A DNA stretch of 64,000 nt. Origin: Pseudopyrenochaeta lycopersici. Its lineage: Eukaryota > Ascomycota > Dothideomycetes > Pleosporales > Pseudopyrenochaetaceae. The translations under genes and the position numbers were made by a program. The notes under the pieces were generated by a model. It ran no database searches. It saw nothing but the letters and a program-made list of their open reading frames with translations, and had not been told where the DNA came from. Shown one piece after another: positions 12,519-24,050 of the stretch. Each line of letters opens with the position of its first letter. Within the stretch, counting starts at the first letter, position 1. Where the stretch lies: contig NHZP01000001.1 of NCBI GenBank assembly GCA_003313425.1, positions 62,001 through 126,000 of the forward strand, in the 5' to 3' direction.

Positions 12519-12987
12519 ATAAAGGTAACTATTAACTTATAGACCTTAATAGTACGTAATTTAGAAATACTACTCTAAGCTAAAGACTTAAACTATAAGT
12601 ACCTTAAGATAAAAGTAGAGTTACTTAAGAATATTAAGGTTATATAAAGCTATAAGATCTTTTATTATAAGATATTAAGGCTAACTTGTTACTACTACTT
12701 ATTTAATTTAATAACTTTTAAGATAATAAGTTTATATTTATTAAGAATCCTAACTAAGACGTAATTTAGTTATAAGAGATAAAGAATAACCCTCTTATAA
12801 ACTTAGATTTATCTAAAGATATAATATAGCTAACTACGTGTAGCTATCTTGTTATTATACTAAGATCTTTAATAGAGACTAAGAGATAATAGTATATTTA
12901 AATACCTAATATAGAAATTAATTCTAACTTAGAAGATAAGCTTACTTAAGCCTAAGAGATAGGCTTTTATCTTAAAGTAGGGGAGGG

Positions 12988-13240
12988 GCTGCATTTCCTT
13001 TATTAAATCTTTATATATTTTTATATATTTAGTATTATATATACACAGCGTAACCTCCTAAGTATATAAAAATAAGTTAAAATTAAATAAAATATTATTT
13101 AGAGTTACTAGAAAGTTAATCTCTTTATTACGTAATAAAAAATAGTAGAGAAACTAGGATATTAAAGAATCTAGCTAATTAGTAATTACTAGGTAAGCTT
13201 AGTAAGACCTACTAAAACCTAATTAGCTAGATAACTTAAT
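12988..13240 (+). repeat. Probable 3' LTR of element A and border with element C
   Basis: AT-rich, non-coding, following a possible polypurine tract. It ends around a 60-bp motif (13170-13230) that also occurs near 327-386 and 25520-25578. No second LTR copy is in the window to confirm the call. Confidence 0.3.
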
Positions 13241-16109
13241 ATCTACGCTAATAGTAGTAACGTAACTATAAGATTATAAAGTAATAATTTAAAGATATAG
13301 AATTAATTAAAAGAGGTAGAAGATAAGATTATTAATATTTTTACGTATAAAGGTAAGTTTATAGCTGCGTTTAGTAGTAAGATAAGACTTACTTAGAAAA
13401 TATTCCTAAGTAGCCTAGTTTTAAGAGGACCTGCTAAAATAGCTAATTAGGTAATAAGAAGAAGTTAAAATAATAGTAACTTTACCTTTTACTATACTAA
13501 TAAGCCTTAGTAAGGCTTTTAAGTAAAGTTAGAGAGGGAAAGATACCCTCTACTACTTAAACCCCCTCTAAATCTTAAGCCTGTAGTTAATCTTATAGGG
13601 CCTAAGTTTCTCTTTCTTACTTCCTATTACTATCTATTAAAACTTTCTAAGGTAGATACACGAGTGCCTGCTAGGTATAAACTTTAAGTGATGTTACAGC
13701 CGCCTCAGACACCTAAACAGCCTAGGAAGCGTCCACCCCTACTGTTAAACCTAAATCTTTAACTAACTATAACTATAATTAAGCCTACGCTAATAGAGAT
13801 TATATAATTTACTAGTAAAGAAGCTATTAAAGACTATAGAACTAAGCTTAAGTATTATAGTAATATTAAAGTCTCTTAGTACGTAGGGATTATAGTAGAT
13901 ACTTAGGTTTAAAGCTTACTAAAAGTCTTACCTATTAAATAGAAAAGTATAGTAGATAATTAGATAGTAGCCTTAGTAACTTACTTTAATAAGACTTTAA
14001 CCTTTATTATTATAACTAGAGAATTTCTAAAAGAAAGACTAAGCTTAATATTATAGTATAGAGGTATTACTGCTTTTAAGTAGTAATATCTTATACTTAA
14101 GGATATAGATACTTATAAGAAGAAGAGAAAAAAAGAGATAAAAAGTGTATTTACTAATTTAGATAAATACTATTAGTATATACTAAGGTAGGTCTTTATT
14201 CTATATTCTATTTAGGTAGTATACTTATACTCTAGTATAATAGTAGTCTAATAGTTATTATATAAGACTTTACTAGATAACTTTACTCTCTTTCTTAATA
14301 TAGCTTTTTACTATTAATAATAATCTATAAAAAATAGATAAAATAGATTTATTAATATTACTAACTAGTAAGAAGTATACTAGTAGATAACTAATATACT
14401 TACTTAAATAAAGAAGTATTATAAAGATAATAACGCTAAGTTATTGTGGAGGAAAAAGGGAGAGCTTGGTAACAGTTACCCAGGTAATCTATGAGATGGA
14501 CTACTGTTTTGTCTAGGATGCTTTAGGAGAGCTAGCTATATAAAGGAGAGCTGAGCACGGCCTATTACAGGGGCCATTATACGGTAGGAGCGTGAGCAGC
14601 GTGTACGCGTGCGTGAGCGCGTACGTGCTCGCGCACGTGATCGCGCACGTGAGTCTACCTTCAGGTGTCTCCTGCGTGAGCTTGTGCATCAGCTTGCACG
14701 TGAGCGTGCACGTGAGCGCGCACGTGAGCGCGCCCTTGAATGCACACAGAAGTACGTGTCTCTCCAGGGTAAGCTCCTACGTCAGCGCGCACGTGAGCCT
14801 ACCGTACCCCAGGTCACAGCGCGTTGTTTGCAACAGTTATATAGTATTATTAATAAGTATAATATACCTACTTCTAAGATTATAGCTAATAATATAAATA
14901 TACGCTCTAGATAAGAGTCCCTTAACTAGATATTCTAGATAGAAGTAATTAAATAGTATAGAAAGTAATTATATATAAAGATAAAGCTTCCTCTAAATAT
15001 AACTATTCTACTTAAGTAGCTATAAGAGAATTATTTTAAGTATTATAAGTAAATTAAGTTACTTCTTCTTACTACTAGTAATAGTAAGAATAATTCTATA
15101 ACTAAGGCTAGCGTCTAGATAATAGCTTTAGTAATAACTACCTCTAAATATACTAGAAGCTAAAGCCTTACTACTTTATTAAATATTAGAGGGCGTATAT
15201 AAGTTATTAAGCTTTCTAGCCTTAGTTACTAATATATAAGTAAAGAATTTAGAAGTAATATCTAGAATAAGCTAAAGAAGCTAGGTAAGCCTTAAATAGA
15301 TAGGCTATCTATTATAGTAAAAAGTATTTAAGAAATTTAGCTAGAAGAATAATATTTAAGAGGGAATAGGTATACTTAATAATAAGTTAAAGTAGTAGAG
15401 GCTCTTTAAGAGAAATTCTATCTTAAGTAATATTAGGGATTTCCTTTTATATAGCGTCTTACTCTAAATAAGATTTATATAAGGGACTTAGAGTTAGTAA
15501 AGTAGTTACGTAAAGAGTTAGAAATACTACTAGTAATACTTAATAATAGTATTAATATATAAGACTTAATTAAAGAAGATATCTTACTTAAAACTAGGAT
15601 TATAGTAAAATTACGTAAGAGAGATATATATATAAATAAATAGTCTACTCTAGTTAAAATAACTATATTACTTATATTTAAGAAGTTAAATAATAGTAAG
15701 CGCGTTTAGCTAATTAATACTTAGTATTAAGAGTATATAAATTTTAGTGCTCTTAAGGATATATAAAGTAGTTAGGTATTTAACTATTATAAGGTATGCT
15801 AGTAATATTACTATTATATAGCTAGTAAAATAAGCCTACTTACTTAAAGTCTTAGTATTTTAAATATAGTTTAGCTACTTAAGATACTATACTATTATTA
15901 GAATTAATAGAGTTAGCTTTAATTAGACTTAGTATCTTAAGTTCTATTCTTAGCTTTATTTTAAAGAGACTATACGTATTAAGACCTAAAGAGCTATTAT
16001 TATTACTTAGTAAAAGTTTAAGTCTAAATTAACTAAGATAAAGTTACTAAGGCTCTTAGTTAGAGAGTATATATTAAAGTATTTAAGGAGTATAGTAGTA
16101 TTACCTATA
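13240..16109 (+). pseudogene. Element C, left part: unrecognised RIP-degraded coding region
   Basis: A plus-strand frame can be followed with many TAG/TAA interruptions, for example a segment at about 13790-14160 rich in charged and helical residues. I recognise no domain. The stretch 13520-13740 is less damaged and proline-rich. The solo LTR at 14445-14835 splits it, and Gypsy element D splits it again at 16110. The sequence resumes at 24051. It could be a gag-like or other transposon protein. Confidence 0.4.
14445..14835 (+). mobile_element. Solo LTR with CACGTG array, copy 2 (391 bp)
   Basis: Runs TGTGGAGGAAAAAGGG...GTTTGCAACA with perfect GTTAT duplications (14440-14444, 14836-14840). 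A TATA box (CTATATAAAGGAGAG) lies about 90 bp in, and the GC-rich part downstream contains six exact CACGTG sites, three in a row at 12-bp spacing. Orientation is set by the TATA box. Copies at 9715 and 31432. Confidence 0.9.
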
Positions 16110-16411
16110 TGTCAGGGTTCAATCCTTTCAGGTTACTAGACGCAGGTGAAAGGGTTCAATCCTTCCAAGTTACTAGACGCAGGTGAAAGGTAACGATCCT
16201 GCCAAGTTACTAGACGCAGGTGAAAGGTAACTGTTACCTCTTACCTTTCACCAAGCTAGGTAACTGGATCGGGACTAGCCTGCTCTAGCTCATGTATATA
16301 GGCAGCACCTCTCCCCCAAAGGTGAGAGGTATCTGCTATTTTGTCCATTTCCTTTTAAATTGAGTTTCTTTAACTAAGACCGTCCTAACTGTGCGTGTTA
16401 ACTGCCTTACA
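16110..16411 (+). repeat. 5' LTR of element D (302 bp)
   Basis: TGTCAGGGTTC...CTGCCTTACA. It contains three copies of a 37-bp-period repeat whose core is GTTACTAGACGCAGGTGAAA (starts near 16132, 16169, 16206), then a perfect 12-bp inverted repeat GGTGAAAGGTAA / TTACCTTTCACC (16219-16230, 16241-16252) with a 10-nt loop. A CATGTATATAGG motif at about 16293-16305 may be the TATA box. Confidence 0.93.
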
Positions 16412-17099
16412 TAATAGCAGATTATACAGCGCTTTGGCTCCTCTCCGTAGTTAATACATAGTTACTTAAGCTGTTACCTCTTAGGTGAGTTTAACAGTAA
16501 GGTAGTACTAACGTACTAGGACTAGATCCTATCCCCCCTTAGTTAAGCTTTGGGATAGCCCTCGCACGATAGTCGATTTACAGTGCTATCCTCTGCTGCT
16601 AGTTTAGCTAAAATTTTGTAAGCTATTCCCTCTTAGTTAAGCTTTAGAATAGCCTAGAATTTGCTAGGTTTCCTTACTAGTAACCTGTTTCGCACCTTAG
16701 TGCCTGCGCTTTACGCTACCTAAACGCTAGAATTATTATTAATAAGACACGTCCTATTATTCCCTTCCTTAAATAGGAATACTTTAGGGATTATTCTTAC
16801 TTTTATACACTACAGTCTGTGCGTGTGTTTTAATTTCGCGCACGTGCTGCCTTAAGCACGTATTTACCCTCTAAAACTTCCTAATTAGGTAATTCTCTAA
16901 ACTTAGCCTATGTACGACACTCCTAAGTATTTCTCCTAGTCTTAGCAACCTTACCTAACTAATATTACTACTTAACTAACAGTTAAATCTTAAGTCTGCT
17001 TACTAAAGCTTAAGGATTCCCTCCAGTTTTACTTTAACTTTTACTTTTACCTCTATATCTACTCTTACTTCTATCTAACCTTCTTTATTTAGCCTAATA

Positions 17100-19100
17100 G
17101 TAGATAGCTCTTACAACAAAGGGTCCTCTAGCTAGCGGCCCAAATTTTAAGCCTATTAGAAAGACGACGCGTCAGCTAAAACACAGGCGGCTCGTAATTA
17201 ACTTAGGGAAAGAGCCTATTAACGCTAGGAGAAGAATAAGAATAAGGCTATAGAGGATTTAGAACTAGTTATCTTAGAAAACCCTGTTATTAAAGACGTA
17301 GAGTACCCTAAATTTGCGCTAATAAGCTCCCGTGCCAACTTGTTAACTAAGGAAGTTAACCTACATTCCTTCTCTCGCGATATAATATAGCGTGCTACAG
17401 GAGCTTATTAGATACAGCTACGTAAGGAAGCTACTAATCTAAGTCTCCCTAAGGACTTTAATAACTATCTTCCTCTAGGTAGCCTTCTAAGTTTGCTACT
17501 ATCTGTAAGCTTAAGTCTACCTACTTCTATTTAGTGATTAGCACTCTTAGGTATCTAGCTCGTAAAGAACTACCCTAGTAAGTTCTTAAGCCTTAAGCCT
17601 ACGTAACTTACACGCCTAATAACACTATTTAGGTATGCCCTGCATACTCTTAACAAGGATAAGAAGTTGTTAGAGACACGCTACCTCGACACTTCTACTC
17701 TAAAGCAGGAACTAACTAAATAATAACGCAGCTTTACTTAATAAAAGGATAAGCTAGTTAAAGAATATAATAAGCTTAGTAAGTAGTAGAATAAGCTCGT
17801 TGCTGACTATAAGACCTTAGAAGGTTTGTTGCAAGAAATTAAGAACGAGCGTAACTCTGCGTTGCGCGACTGTCTGTTATCTAGCTCTCCTAAAGTTTTA
17901 GGCCTTACTAGACTTACTCTATTACAGCTAGCCCTAGGAGCTACAAATAAGCCTCTGCTAGGAGGAATAAGTACGCCTACACGAATCCTCCCCTAAGGTA
18001 ACGCAGCGGGCGGTATTCTTAATAAGTTTAGTTCCCCTTAGCGTGTTCCGCTTTTAACTAACTTTCCTCTTACTTACAAATACTAAACATCTCTAGGCAA
18101 TATAGTAACGCTAAGCCCTTATCTAACTAAGCTCTACTATAAGATTAAGGGGTTATATTAGTTCTCGTCTATAAAGAATAAGTAAATTCAGGTGCCTCTA
18201 GTATACTCTAGGGGTCCTAATCTTTATAGGTAGATTATAAAGATGCTTAACTATTTTAAAAATAACAGGTTAGACTAGTAATATAATAACATGCAAGCAT
18301 AATTTATCTTTTAAGCTACTAGTAGTTCTGCTTAAACCTTACTGTAAGAGTCTGATAGGTTTTTATATTAATATAAGGACGACTTTAAGTATTTTTATAT
18401 CCTTAACTCTATCTTTAGCAACTATAACTACTACGTTATAGTAGAATAGTAATATAATACTTTAGTCTTCCTAGAACGTAGCTCGCTAGAATACCCAACT
18501 ATAGTTAAAGTATAGGCTCTGTTCTAGACAGAGTTTAACACTATCGCTACTTAGCTTAGATAGATTACTATAACTTAAGCGTATAAGCTTTGGGCTAAGC
18601 TTCTAGGCTATCTCTAACAGAGCCTTAGCAGCGCGCCTGCTATCCATACTGCTGCTAACTTCTAATCTCTTTGCAATATAATTAACAATGCATGTCAGAG
18701 CTACAACCTCTAGTAATTGCCTTAGTATCTTACTAATCGAACGAAGGGGCGTAACGCGCCAGCTAGACTAAGCCTAGCACCGCCTTATAAATTTGTTCTA
18801 AGGACAGCGGCGGATAAGCCTATTAAGAAAGCTAGTGAGCCTGCTCTAGGCCTACGTCTGTCGTTTAAAGATAATAGAATAGGTAACTATAAGCTAGCTG
18901 ACGGTCCTAAGCCTTACAACGCAGACTCTAGCTGTAACTAGTATTAAGGAAATCCGCGCAGTAACCCAGCTACTAATTATTACGTGCACGTAAGCCTAGA
19001 GACTAGTAACTCTAACTACAAAGAAGCCTCTAACAGTAATAGTAACGAAGCTAAAGTTATTATTTATTTAGGGGAAGAGTAACCTTAGATAAAAGTTCTT
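17100..19100 (+). pseudogene. Element D gag relic
   Basis: Plus-strand coding-like sequence between a long leader and the protease, with a Gypsy gag position. It is helix-rich and charged, with a segment near 18150-18300 reading FSSIKNK-IQVPLVYSRGPNLYR (split by a stop). Gag would form the particle shell. No clear CCHC zinc knuckle was found. Stops are mainly TAG/TAA. Start and end are approximate because the frame is broken. Confidence 0.55.
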
Positions 19101-19199
19101 TGTCTAGGGTTAATAATTAGTCTTAGGAAACTGCGCTGGCTACTACTTACTAGGGTAGTATACATAAGCCTGTAGCGTAGGTACTCCTACGACGCACGT

Positions 19200-22100
19200 A
19201 GGCTGTCTAGAAAGATAAGCTGTGTCTAGACAGCCTAGACTAGTTCGCTTTTACAAGCATAATTAGATAATAAGAAAACGCTCCTTACGTCGCCTAGACA
19301 TTAGTAGACAATAAGGCAGATACGAACTTTATCTTACAGCAGTTCCTCTAGCTTACCTAGGGGTTCTAACTAATTCCTCTTATTACGCCTATTATGTATA
19401 AAGGATATAAAGGCGTTACTTTAGAATCTATTACTTATAGGGTTAAATTCTATATAAAAATTAATTCCTACTTTAAGCACACTTCTGCCTATATTCTTAA
19501 CTAGTATAGGGCCTTTAACCTAGTATTAGGATTCTGCTAGAGGAAACTGCACGTACTACGCTTTAATTACTGTTAGGGTATAATTAAATTCTCTAACGTA
19601 TACTACTAAATAGAATGCTAGCAACACTCGCATACACTATAAGTTGTCTGCGAGCGAGCTACGCCTAACGCCTTTACATAGCCTAGTTCCTCTACAGATA
19701 GTAGGAATAAAGGTAAGACTAGCTAATAACAGGCAAAGTTAGATACCGCAGCCCTAGTAAAGCTAGACGACAAACACCAAGTACTATATTAGTAAACTAA
19801 ACCTGCGGTAGGTATTAAGGTTATCTTGCTAAAAGCTATTTAGGCGTTTACTAAACAAAAAAACTACCCTCTGTTTATAATAGTTCGTCGCTCACTACTA
19901 GAAGCGTTACAGAAAATCTATCGCGTAGCAGTATAAAAGGACTATAATAAGTTCTTTAACCCTCCTAAGGAAGTCTTGTTAAAAGACATCCTACCTCTGC
20001 ACCTACTTAAGGAATATGCCTTAATTATTCCTATGTTTAATAAAGCAGCCGCAGCTAAGCTCCTAGATTACTTAGAACATAACTATAAGATTAAGCTTAA
20101 GCTAGGAGCTAAGGTGCCTAATTATTAAGTAAGACTATTTTCTAGTAAACAGTTTAAAGCTATTAAGTAATATATTTAGGAGATAGAGGCCTGGGATTTT
20201 ATCTTCTAGGGACCCTCTACTGCACAAAATAACTTACTTATTATCGCTAAACCTAGTAGTAGCATCTAAGTCTGCGTAGATTATTAAGACCTTAATAAAG
20301 CCTCTATTAAGGATTAATACCTAATTCCTTTCTTCTGCGAGACTTTAGCTAAGCTTAACAAAGCTATTATCTTTTCTAAATTTAATGTTGTACACGCTTT
20401 TTATTAAATTCGCATAAAGCCTAGTTCAGAGTAGCTTACTGCCTTCTCTACGCGTTAGGGCACTTATTAATACTGCGTGATACCTATAGGCCTCTGTAAT
20501 GCTCTAGCTACGTTTTAAAGGGTAATTAATAGCGCTCTTTTTAAGTACCTTAATAAGTTTTATACCGCCTATCTAGATAATATCTTAGTTTTCTTAGAAT
20601 TAGTAGAAGCCTACATAGAGTATGTAAAAAAGGTGCTTACGCGCCTTAAGGAAAAAGAGTTTTATGTAGACCTGCGTAAATTAGAATTTTATACAGACTA
20701 TATTAAGTTCCTAGGTATAATAATTATAAATAAAGGCATTAAAATTAACCTTAAGAAGATTAAGGCTGTATAGTAATAGGAAATACTAAAGACTGCCTAA
20801 GATATGCTCGCTTTCCTTAGGTACACTAGCTTCTCCTAGCGCTTTATTAAAGGCTACTTAAAGATAGCGTTACTACTTACACGCCTTATTAAGGCTACTA
20901 TTATAGAAAAGAAAAGTAGTAATTCTAATAAACCCGCCTATAAGAAGGTTCGTTATAAGCTAATTATATAGGGAGAGGAGGAAGTAAAAGCTTTTAAGGT
21001 TCTTAAAGCAGCATTTTATATAGGCGTAGTATTAAAGTATTTTAATCTTACTAAGTAAATCCACATCTTTACTAATACGTTAGGATAGGTATTAGGCAGG
21101 GTTATAAAGTAATATAACAATAAGGACGTCCTATAACTTATTACTTTCTTTTTAAAGAAACACTCCTTAGTAGAGTATAACTACAATATCTATAATCTTA
21201 AACTTATAGTAATTATATAGGTATTTAAGGAATAGGAGCCTAAACTTATAGGCTCTTCTTAACTAATATAGGTAATAATAAACTATAAGAACCTAGAATA
21301 ATTTATAATAACTAAAAAACTTAGCTAATAGTAAGCATAGTAGTCCTTATTTCTTAGCTAGTTTAACTTTAAGATTATCTATGCTCCTAGAGAAACTAAC
21401 AGTAAAGCGGACGCTTTAAGCTGTTAACCTTAGGATACCCTAACAGACGTAGAAGACCCTTATTACAGTACACAGGCTGCTATTCTTAGACCTTAAGTGC
21501 TCTCCCTAGGCATGTAACCAGCAGTTGCAACGGCCTTGCGCGCCTTAGCCCTTAGTTAACCTAAGTCCCTAGACTAAATGTCTTAGGAATAAGCTAAGGT
21601 AGTGTAATTTTGCTTTACCTGCGCTCGTAAAATAGACTTTCCTGTAGAATTTAATAATAATAATAACAATCCTACGCCTATTAACAGTATAATAGATCCT
21701 TCGCTGCCCTGTTACGAGGACGACTATTAGTTAACAGAAGAAATCCTAGACGCTGCGTACGCTGATAACGCTATAGCTAAAAAGGCCTTTAAAGCTATTA
21801 ACATAGAAACTGCTAAATTACTATTATAGTTTTATAAGAATAGCGACTATTTCTCTGCTGCAGACTTGTTAAGCATAAGTAAAGGAGCTTCCTAACGCCT
21901 GTGGATAGATAAGACTAGGCTTTACGTGCCTCCTAACCTACAGTTACGCCAACGTATTATAGAGTTATGTTATAACTATTAAATTACTAGTTATAAGGGC
22001 CCTCGTAACACGTTCTTTCTTATGTACTCGCAGTATTACTAGCTAAAGATGCACCTGTTAATTAAACAGTATTATAACGCGTGCGCTACTTATCGCCAAA

Positions 22101-23400
22101 TAAAAAGCCCTTAGAACAGCAAGCATAGTTACTTACAGCTACTACTAGTGCCTTATAGACGCTAGACAGAAATTTTAGTTAATTTTATTTAAGATTTACC
22201 TGCCTCTTAGCTAGATAGCCGTACTTTTAAGAATATCCTTATTATTATAGACTGCCTTATAAAAAGACAGTATTTTTTCCATATATATAGCTGTACTACA
22301 GCTAAAGCTGCTAGGTGCTTTATAGAGGTCTTTAAATTATATAGCATTCCCCTTAGTATTATCTCTAACCGCGGTTTAAATTTTGTTAGTTAGTTTTAGA
22401 GGCGGGTCTGTAAGTAACTGTGTATCTAACAGCGTTTGTTAACAGCTTATCACCCTAAATTAGACAGGCAGACTAAGTAGGTAAATTAAGCCTTCGAAAT
22501 TTATCTTTATTAGTATATTAACTACGCGCAAACTAACTAGGCTGCCTAGCTTTACGTCGCTAAGTTTTAGGCTAACAATACAGTTAACGCCTCTACAGGC
22601 ATAACGCTATTCTTTACGGATCTTAGATATTACCCTTGCAGTAGTATACACCTAGGGGAAAACCGCGATAAAAAGCTTAATAGCGCCGCAGCTAGTAATA
22701 AAATCTAGGCAGACAAGCTTATAAACACCTACGCAGACCTAGTCGCTTATTTATAAGAATAAATGCTATAGGCTTAATAAGAATAAGCTTACTACGCTAA
22801 CACCTCTTACTAATTAGTGCTAAAGTACGCTGTTAGAGACTAAGTTATAGTTAACACGATTAATTAGTCTACTAAACGGGAATTAAAGAAGCTAGACCTT
22901 AAGTAGGTAGGGCCTTACAGCGTTACAAGAGTCGTGCATAACAGCTAGGCGTATTAATTAGACCTTCTACCAGACATGTTGGGCAGTAGAGTTTTTCTAT
23001 ATTTTACCCTAAGCTTCTTTAGCCTACGCCCTTAAAAGGGCTTCTAGATTAAGCGCCAGCTTAGCTAGTAGCTATTAAGGTAATTAATCCTAATAGTAAG
23101 GTTTAAGATAAGTAGCTTATTAATAATTTTCTTAATTGCTAGCAAACTAGCGTTAAAGGCTGCTAAAAGCGCGAGTAGCAGTACTTAATTAAATGGACTA
23201 GATACCTGAAACCTACCTAGCACCCGGCAACTAAGTACCCTAATAACTACAACGCTTATCTGTTTTATTAGCGACAGCCTGATAAGCCTAAGCTACCTAC
23301 TTGTCGCATGCCTCTAAATTGGTTACTACTTAACAAGGATAGGCTAGCTGTAGAAGAGTATCTCAGCGGCGACGAAAGTATCTAAACAATTCGCGCATCT
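19200..23400 (+). pseudogene. Element D pol relic: protease, RT, RNase H, integrase, chromodomain
   Basis: Aspartic protease: ALVDNKADTNFI (about 19295-19335), where DSGAD is usual. RT: a VCVDY-DLNKASIKD block (about 20270-20315), FSKFNVVHAFY (20375-20405) and the catalytic AYLDNILVF (about 20568-20592, second D replaced by N). RNase H runs from about 21000 to 21430. Integrase core: ILIIIDCLIKRQYFF (about 22230-22275), a SNRGLNFVS block near 22360 and TAYHPKLDRQTKQVN (about 22440-22485). A VGPYSVTRVVHNS--Y-LDLLPD block (22910-22970) and a chromo-like YL-KWTRYLKPT...HPATKYP stretch (about 23190-23250) follow. Many stops and the altered catalytic residue make it inactive. The domain order is that of chromoviruses, whose chromodomain directs integration into heterochromatin (established for the family). 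Confidence 0.88.
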
Positions 23401-23748
23401 ATAGCCTTAAGATTACTCGCCTTCGCCCTTACTCTGCGCAGTGCGCCTTACTTTGCGCGCTACGTCTAGGGACCTTGTAATTAAACAGGAATTGCAAAGG
23501 TTACTCCTATATATATTATACGAAGGTCTTTAGGTTCTGTTTTCGCGTCGCGGGGTAGAAGTGTTAGAAAACACCTCAGAGCTCGGCGATTTTATATAGG
23601 AAACTGTTTAGACATGCGCAGCGCTATACAAAGCCTATTGCTAGATTCACTAAGTTAGAGGAACTTAGTAGTAAATAGTTTTCTTATATTTTATCTTAAA
23701 TTTTTATCTCTTAGTTCAGAGGCCCTTACTATTTTAAAGGGGGGGTCG

Positions 23749-24050
23749 TGTCAGGGTTCAATCCTTTTAGGTTACTAGGCGCAGGTGAAAGGGTTTAATC
23801 CTTCCAAGTTACTAGACGCAGGTGAAAGGTAATAATCCTGCTAAGTTACTAGACGCAGGTGAAAGGTAACTGTTACCTCTTACCTTTCACCAAGCTAGGT
23901 AACTGGATCGGGACTAGCCTGCTCTAGCTTATGTATATAGGCAGCACCTCTCCCCCAAAGGTGAGAGGTATCTGCTATTTTATCCATTTCCTTTTAAATT
24001 GAGTTTCTTCAACTAAGACCGTCCTAACTGTGCGTGTTGACTGCCTTACA
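23749..24050 (+). repeat. 3' LTR of element D (302 bp)
   Basis: Same length and structure as the 5' LTR with a few transitions, for example GGCGCAGG for GACGCAGG. Followed by CTATA, the target duplication. Confidence 0.93.

Larger units (their letters stand above)
10436..12960 (+). pseudogene. Element A RNase H end and integrase
   Basis: Directly after the B LTR a frame reads AILTxNFNIKYILTKKNIITN, the end of a Gypsy RNase H, then a VEDFIENLI-like segment (about 10565-10600). It is interrupted by the MITE at 10640-11114, and after it a frame with FFI-EGYLF-KFIKK (about 11230-11280) matches the upstream part of the integrase zinc-binding region. The integrase core runs to about 12000, and a DRIST...S--SLYxLV-like block lies near 11900. 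The solo LTR at 12288 interrupts the tail. Stops throughout. Confidence 0.65.
1..12987 (+). mobile_element. Gypsy-type LTR retrotransposon A, RIP-degraded, nested host (5' end outside window)
   Basis: A plus-strand Gypsy polyprotein can be followed through many stops: reverse transcriptase and RNase H up to 3067, then, after a 7.4 kb insertion, the RNase H end and integrase from 10436 to about 12800. A purine run (about 12976-12988, AGTAGGGGAGGGG) may be its polypurine tract, so the 3' LTR probably starts near 12989. The 5' LTR was not found and may lie before base 1; the stretch 1-1850 is AT-rich with gag-like position but no domain I recognise. Insertions inside it: element B, a MITE at 10640 and a solo LTR at 12288. 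Nearly all stops are TAA/TAG, the RIP signature. Outer borders are uncertain. Confidence 0.7.
16110..24050 (+). mobile_element. Complete chromodomain Gypsy retrotransposon D (7941 bp)
   Basis: Two 302-bp LTRs (16110-16411, 23749-24050) bound an internal region with gag, protease, RT, RNase H, integrase and chromodomain in that order on the plus strand. A polypurine tract (AAAGGGGGGG) lies just before the 3' LTR. Perfect CTATA duplications (16105-16109, 24051-24055) show an undisturbed insertion into element C. RIP is moderate: stops are mostly TAG/TAA, but GC-rich words persist, so it is younger than A, B and C. A solo LTR of this family is at 55339. Confidence 0.95.

Noticed and set aside
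16130..16230. CRISPR-like array of three 37-bp-spaced repeats
   Set aside because: Only three units inside an LTR of a eukaryotic retrotransposon; spacers are near-identical, not unique.
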